Source of the DNA: Moniliella sp. 'wahieum'
Taxonomy: Eukaryota; Basidiomycota; Moniliellomycetes; Moniliellales; Moniliellaceae
Reading direction: 5' to 3'
NCBI GenBank assembly: GCA_003971905.1
Contig: RSEE01000027.1
Location: forward strand, 1 to 64,000
Length of the DNA: 64,000 bases
Both the position numbers and the translations under genes were made by a program. The notes beneath the pieces were generated by a model that was given only the letters and a program-made list of their open reading frames with translations, was not told where the DNA came from and searched no databases. This document shows positions 57,253-64,000 of this stretch, piece by piece. Each line of letters starts with the position of its first letter. Position 1 is the stretch's first letter.

Positions 57253-58779
57253 CTATGGGGAGTACCGGCATGTAGTGGACCGAAGGAAGGCGATATCCGG
57301 ACTTGAGACTTGAGGCAGGCTGACCTGGGAACTAGTTTCGGCCTGGTGCTGGTAAAATGGGTCTTCGATTATGCCCTCCTCTTTTTCGTCAATGTCGGAC
57401 GAGTCATCTTCAACGTCGTCAAAATGGTCCGCCAAGAGTTCGGGGTTGTCCCAAGTAGCCATTGCCTCGTCAAACACTTTTTGATCCGCCATTTCGGCCA
57501 GCTCCACATCGGTGTAGTCGCTATCGCGGAGACGTTTGGACGGAGTTGGGTGAGACACGTCCGAGGGAGTACCAGTCTGAGAAGCCTCTTCGGCCTTGAT
57601 CTTTGCCTGTTTGTCGTTGTAGTCGTCATAGAAAATGCGACGTTTGATACGGGCCGAAATCACACGGCGAATGTAGGCGTGAACGAATAGGACAGTAAAG
57701 ATACCGATTGAGATGGTAAAACCAATCCAAGCGTATGGACGAGGGTGGTAGTGTTTGTGGGGAAAGCCTGATTTTGGGTCATCACCATGTCCACCTCAGT
57801 GGAACCGCGGAGCGTCCAGTCCTCTGTTGAGCATACTTGGGCCCCTCCAGCGGCGGAGCATTGAGTCTCAAATTGGGAGGTGCGGATGCGAGCGACGAGT
57901 TGAAAAAGAGACGAGCGTATCGGATTTGTGCAAGAGGGGAGCTGTGCCTCGGTGGACCCCGAGAACCATGGGAGAACCGTTGGACCAGTGCTTGAAGCTA
58001 AACGGTGCCGGAAGAGCAGGGATCTGGGTCCCCTTTTTCTTGGTTTCAACCACCGACGTTAGACTTGCATTGCTTCCGTCGTTGCTCCAGCTCAGCACGT
58101 TCGGGAGCCAGTCCATTCGATATTCGTGCCAAACATTGTTTTCCATACCTGGGCTAATGTTCGATTGGTTGACAAACACAGGTTTGAGCGAGTTCGAGCT
58201 GGAAGAGCCCATGGCGACAACGGCATCCGTCGCATTGTCGTTACTGAAGAAGGATGTCTGAACAACAGACGACTCATTGTACGCGAGCTCAATGTCGAAT
58301 TCAGTGCCAGCATTGACATCGGCTGGAGGCAAAACCATAGTGCGGAATGAACCGTACAGAATGTCCCGGCGACGCGTCTGGAACTGGCTTCCATAAACAA
58401 CGCGGTTTTTGGTGTCAGCTGGGGCAACCATCATACCCATACTGTTGTTAGTGAGAAAGGTGTTGTTGTACGACACAGCGCTGCGCCAGGTGGCGGAGAA
58501 GTCGTCCTCCCATTCATTTGTGCGTTGACTGTTGATCCAAGCTTGCTGACCTGCGCCAGCATAACCTGCACTATCCCGCCCGAATCGGTCCGCAGACTTT
58601 TCCGGAACAAAGACGACTTGGTCCGCGGCACCAGTCTCATTAAAGTAGGTGATGACTGTATCGGTAAAGAGGGCAAGCGTGGAAGGGTCTTGGTAGCCGC
58701 AAGCGCACTGAGAGCGGACGCCAGACAAGGTGGTCATCGTGGCTCCGACCAACAGCAAAGCAGTGGTAACAGCCTTCAT
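57253..58779 (-). CDS. Membrane-anchored GH16-like glycosidase/transglycosidase
   Basis: Cell-surface enzyme of the GH16 beta-glucanase/transglycosylase class. ATG at 58779 gives a signal peptide (MKAVTTALLLVGATMTTLSG). The jelly-roll domain has DDFSATWRSAVSYNNTFLTN, YGSQFQTRRRDILYGSFRTM, GTEFDIELAYNESS with the EFDIE catalytic motif (E-x-D-x-E), and VWHEYRMDWLPNVLSWSNDG, the usual GH16 strand after the active site; several N-glycosylation sequons. After frame changes near 58000 and 57900 comes a single membrane helix (YAWIGFTISIGIFTVLFVHA, about 57730-57670), then basic residues and an acidic cytosolic tail (ELLADHFDDVEDDSSDIDEK). The frame stops at TAG 57253-57255, in a region where the acyltransferase frame is already open. 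Confidence 0.8.
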
Positions 58780-59047
58780 CTGGAAGACGGGGATGAGAAA
58801 ACAGATGAACGTCAGTACAGCACCTAAGAGGGCCCTTGGGGTTTGGGACGGTAGGGGTAGGAGCAGGCGACACACCTGTGGAGCGGCGATGAGATGTTGG
58901 GTCGGTTAAACGCTTGCCGAGTATATTAGAGCGCTAGGACAACCGGGAGGGTGCGGGGGATGATACAAAGATAGAAGGAAGAAGGAATGGAAAACAGGGG
59001 ATGGTGGAGTACGGCTGGTAGAACGAGGTGGAGAAATATGGTGTCGG

Positions 59048-59093
59048 AGGGGCGAGGGGGCGAGGGGCGAGGGGGCGAGGGGGCGAGGGCGAG
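59048..59093. repeat. G-rich minisatellite, unit GGGGCGA/GGGGGCGA
   Basis: About six copies alternating between 7 and 8 bp, strongly strand-asymmetric; could form G-quadruplexes upstream of the GH16 gene. Confidence 0.85.
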
Positions 59094-59603
59094 CTGCTGG
59101 GTGGCGACTGGCGGGCGAATGCTGGGGTCTTTAAGCCGATGTATATGGAGGGCTGCTCGCGTATCAAAATTAGCGACGACGGGCACTGTGTGGGCCGGAA
59201 CGCTTTCCATCTGTGGGTGCAGCCGGTACGGACTGATAGCGTGCTTACAGATCTCAGGAGCGGCGGCATCTGTATGTATCGGCCTGTTGCCGTCGTATAC
59301 TAGTCAAATCGCAGACATTGCGACGAGCGAAGCCGTTCGCAGAGATCGAACGGGGAGAGCAGTGCCAATGCATGTCACCTGTATAATAGAAGCGTGAAGC
59401 CAAACCTCAGAGGACTACAAGTGTTACATGTCCGTAATTCACTGTCCTCAAGCCTGGAGCCTCAGAGGCCTCACACGCTCGCATGCCATATGCCACGGAC
59501 CTTCGGATCTCGGCCTCACTAACGTTTAATAACGTTTAACGTACTTCACTTGGTCTTAGGTCTGAGATCAGACTGATCTATCTCTAAGATCTAAGAGACC
59601 TTC

Positions 59604-59617
59604 AAGCTTCAAGCTTC
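59604..59617. repeat. Heptamer array (AAGCTTC)x2
   Basis: Same unit as the long array at 47478-47524. Confidence 0.7.
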
Positions 59618-59832
59618 GGGCCTCCGAGATAATCGATAAAACGTTAAATTGTAGACTTGGTCCTACGTACTATCGGCACTCACATGGTCTTTAATTGATT
59701 TAGAAGTGGCTTTTGTGGCGCAAGCATCATCGATAATGGATAATTGTCGATGATTTAATAATCGATCCAATAGATAATCCTCGGGACGCCTTTGCCAGTC
59801 ACATGGTCACATGGTCACGATGTCACGCAGTT

Positions 59833-59846
59833 ACGCGTTACGCGTT
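59833..59846. repeat. Heptamer array (ACGCGTT)x2
   Basis: Palindrome ACGCGT plus T. Confidence 0.7.
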
Positions 59847-59884
59847 ACGAGAGTGTGAGAGCCTTGAAGCTTGACTCAGGACTC

Positions 59885-59898
59885 AGGCCTGAGGCCTG
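59885..59898. repeat. Heptamer array (AGGCCTG)x2
   Basis: Palindrome AGGCCT plus G, followed by a degenerate copy. Confidence 0.65.
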
Positions 59899-60216
59899 AG
59901 GGCCTGTCAATGTCAAGCTTGAAGCTGAAGCTTGATAGCTTGGATAGCCTGAGGCCGCCTGTGACTTCACGCGTGATGTGTGGCGCTTGGTGTTGTCCCC
60001 CGCCCTGGGGAAGAGCGAAAGATTGACGGAAAGGTGAAAGCGGGCAGCAGCAGGCGAGCAGCTTGAAGCGTGAACCGTGAACGCGTGAACTTGAAGACCG
60101 GAATAGAAGCGCATACTTGCCCGAGGAGGAAAGTACCAGTTTTGCCAAGTAGTTAACGTTTAATGTTTAACACGCTTAACACGCTTAACTAGATAAAACG
60201 TGACGCGTGGCGCGTG

Positions 60217-60230
60217 AGATCTGAGATCTG
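60217..60230. repeat. Heptamer array (AGATCTG)x2
   Basis: Palindrome AGATCT plus G, then a partial copy. Confidence 0.65.
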
Positions 60231-61044
60231 AGATGTGAGAGCGCCGCTGAAGCTGAAGACAGTCGTCGTAGGCATATTGGCTCACATGTGAGTTGTGAGT
60301 ACTGAGAGTCCGTTGTATAGAGCCCTCTTTGAGTGCTAGCCCCAGGTCTCGTCACGCGTCAGACTGAAGCTGTGAGCGCTCAGGGTTATTGACCACGCGC
60401 TCGGTGCTCCAGTATACCCCGCTGCCTCTCTTTCTCTTCCCTGATACACGTTAAAAGGAGACGTGGTTCCTCGCTGAGAAAGCCGAGGTGGATCTTGCAA
60501 AACAGCGAGGGGCTTACTCTGAAAGACTGTGACGCGTGTGAGACGCGTGACGAGAGGGTGGCCACTTGGTGGCCGGTGGCGGGCGAGAGGTTCAATAAGA
60601 TTGTGCACACTGAGCAGCGCTGTGAGGCCTGTGGGGCCGCTGACGCCACAGAGCGGGGGCTATCAGTCCATGTCAGCGCTCAGCGCCAGCCGGTGAACGC
60701 TGAACAGAACGTTGAACTTTGGGTGAAAGAACCACGTGCGAGCTACTTATGCGAGTGCGAGCAGCGAATGTCGAAGCCCGCGAGATGCGCGACGGACAAA
60801 TGTATATACCCCCCGACCACCTGACCATACGCTTTCGTAGTGTAACGAAAGTTGATATGCACGAGGACTATGCAAAGACGCCACACTCGGAACAACCCCC
60901 CAGTCTCGCATTGTGGCATTCAAATTGTTATTGTGGGGAGTCACACTATGCCAGAGCCACACTGGTCACTCACTGGCACTGCTTGAAGCCTGAAGCTCGA
61001 CGGAAGCTCTTGACATGTGTGTGATATCTCAGTATAGCTTAACT

Positions 61045-61089
61045 ACTAGTGACTAGTGACTGCATTATAGTGACTAGTGACTAGTGACT
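61045..61089. repeat. Two heptamer arrays (ACTAGTG)
   Basis: ACTAGTG copies at 61045-61061 and again at 61073-61089, separated by a short spacer; same unit as at 40641. Confidence 0.8.
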
Positions 61090-62732
61090 GCTCTCACGCG
61101 GTCAACGCGAGGGGCTGGGGCTATCAAACTGAGTCCTGATCGCACTGATCTCTTGGCAGCTTCGTATCCCGATCACATGTCCCTACCGCACATCAGCGCA
61201 TGTGTATAGACCCCAAGATATGATACGGCCGCGATTACCATCAATTATTTTAGTCCGTTTAGTACCGGCTGTGTACCAGAGTTTCCTTGCTTTACCACAC
61301 GTGATGAAAAAAGATATTGTACGGGTGCAAAGAGAGCAAAAGGTGAGGGATTCTTATCTCGACAACTCTCGGCCAGTTGGGCCGTTTAGAACATATGGAC
61401 GTCGGTCACAACATTATCCCCACCTTCCAGCCCTGCCGGTGTGTGTATGGGCAAAAACATTACACCGCTTTTACAGCCGGGCCCTTGATCAGTACCATAT
61501 TAATTGTCCACACACAGCAATCCAGAGGGTATAGCATCGCCCATTCCAGTCCAGTTCCACCGCGAGAGATCATTGCGACCCCCTCTCCCGCCATCATATA
61601 TCTTCCCTAGGATTTTCCCTTGCTGCGTGCAATCTAACTCTCATCCTGCTAAAATGTGGCACCACACTGGTGTGTGTGGTGGCCCCGGTAATAGCCCAAT
61701 AAGCCCGGAGCCTTCCGGTCCCTTCTTTCCGATATTCCTTTTTCCTGGAGGACAGGAATATGCTCTAGCCTCTCTCTGTAGCTCATTGCAATATGAAATG
61801 CAATACACCATCAACCGTCTGATGCTCTCTGGTCTTCTACGGCTAAGCATCGCCTCTCCCGCCTCCTCTGCCCATGCATATCCTTTGCTTCCTCCGCGGT
61901 GGTGTGTGCACAAGCACTTGCTGTGCGTCCTCTCCGTGTTTCTCGTCATCGCGTCATTCAATCCACATCTTGTCGAGCAATTCCGTATGTCACCTTGTTG
62001 ACAACCCAGTCGATAGACCACAGGTTGACACGCTCACCTGGGTTCTGTCGGCTTCCCATGCGCTCCTATACATATAATGGTGGGCCATCGATGGTGCAAA
62101 CGGTCGTCCTACTCTTCTCCATATGTTTTTACTACATCCCTTCTCTTGGCATTCTATATAACCCTTTCTTTCATCAGGATCGTTCTCTTGGTTGCCAACT
62201 ATGAGATACTTAGTTGGATTCGCAAAAGAAGACTTACTGAAAAGATGGACAACATCAGCCCTGTCTATGACCCTATGATGTTCACCTCTCCTTACTTGCC
62301 ATGGAGTACCCTGGGCGAATGGGTTCAATGCGGTTCTAGCTGGCGCTCTATATAGTTCTCAAAAGTTTGCTTATGCTGCTGGTGGCGTTTCCCCAAGTAC
62401 ATGTTCCCAAAGATAAGAGAGAAAGCTAGTGGGTTGATACATTATACGTTGACAGAAGATGACAAGAGTCGCGTCTAAATCCGCTGGGACATTGCGGGGC
62501 AATAATGGATCATTATTCGCAGACGTTAAAGGGAAAGAATTACACCTTCGTCCTACCTGTGGCGTATCCCACGACCATCAAGAATGAAAAGCGGGGAAGG
62601 GGGACGTGCTGAAATAAGAAGAGAGTACGGCAATTGATCAAGGAGTGTCGGAGCACGCCCCCGGACGAAAATACTGGCAATAGTAATGTATCTTGTGGGT
62701 GAACATAGTAAGGAAAATCGCCCCATTCGTTT

Positions 62733-63996
<1,264 letters not shown>

Positions 63997-64000
63997 TGGC

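Larger units (their letters stand above)
58780..62732. other. 4-kb gene-poor block with many short arrays
   Basis: No supported gene. Contains a G-rich minisatellite (59048-59093) next to the GH16 promoter and many palindromic heptamer arrays between 59.6 and 61.1 kb. TATA-like AT-rich text lies at 62.1-62.2 kb. An open frame at 61504-62001 has no recognisable features. Confidence 0.4.

Noticed and set aside
61504-62355. Possible small secreted or pheromone-precursor gene
   Set aside because: I looked for a short frame ending in a CaaX box and found none; the open frames have many hydrophobic and Cys residues but no coherent splice pattern.

Overview
The window is nuclear DNA of a fungus, most likely a basidiomycete. 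This rests on single short introns (46-104 nt) with GTRNGT donors, CTAAY-like branch sites and YAG acceptors, on fungal-type RPL3, RPL4, SEC72, LEO1, MET16 and HMG-CoA reductase, on a TEY pheromone-type MAP kinase, and on an HCDLKAAN-type septation (SIN) kinase. Placement in Ustilaginomycotina is inference from protein style and from the 7-bp intergenic arrays. Genes lie on both strands. There is no plasmid, phage, CRISPR or complete transposon.

Reading caution: nearly every conserved gene is broken by 1-2 nt losses, including single-copy essential genes. RPL3 carries an in-frame TAG followed by its normal C-terminus, and the MAP kinase has at least five such losses. These look like deletion errors in an unpolished assembly. 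CDS spans given here therefore run from first ATG to last stop and bridge such breaks.

Layout. 1-7.4 kb: start of a subtilase (-), an uncharacterised membrane/coiled-coil protein (+), a helical protein with an acidic tail (-), an intron-containing tRNA-like gene, and two small genes including a zinc-ribbon protein. 7.8-14 kb: HMG-CoA reductase (sterol synthesis, -) and PAPS reductase MET16 (sulfate assimilation, -). 15-24 kb: RPL4 (+), mitochondrial ribosomal protein bL31m (-), SEC72 (ER translocation, +), a small unrecognised gene (-), LEO1 (Paf1 complex, -) and an Arp9-like actin-related protein (+). 25-35 kb: two uncharacterised genes, a Yat2-like carnitine acyltransferase (-) and a ULP1 SUMO protease (+). 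35-42 kb: a CHID1-like GH18 protein (-), a small possibly mitochondrial protein (-), a TES1 acyl-CoA thioesterase (+) and RPL3 (-). 43-53 kb: a large proline-rich nuclear-type protein (-) and a SIN kinase with a C-terminal C1 zinc finger (-). 55-59 kb: a membrane-anchored GH16 glycosidase running directly into an acyltransferase-3 domain (-). 62.7-64 kb: a pheromone-type MAP kinase (-).

Most genes are unrelated housekeeping neighbours, as usual in fungi. TES1 and the carnitine acyltransferase both act on acyl-CoA. The main candidates for something new are the probable GH16-acyltransferase fusion, the family of 7-bp tandem arrays built as a 6-bp palindrome plus one base, the C1 domain on the SIN kinase, and a tRNA gene with a CAA anticodon but no long variable arm.
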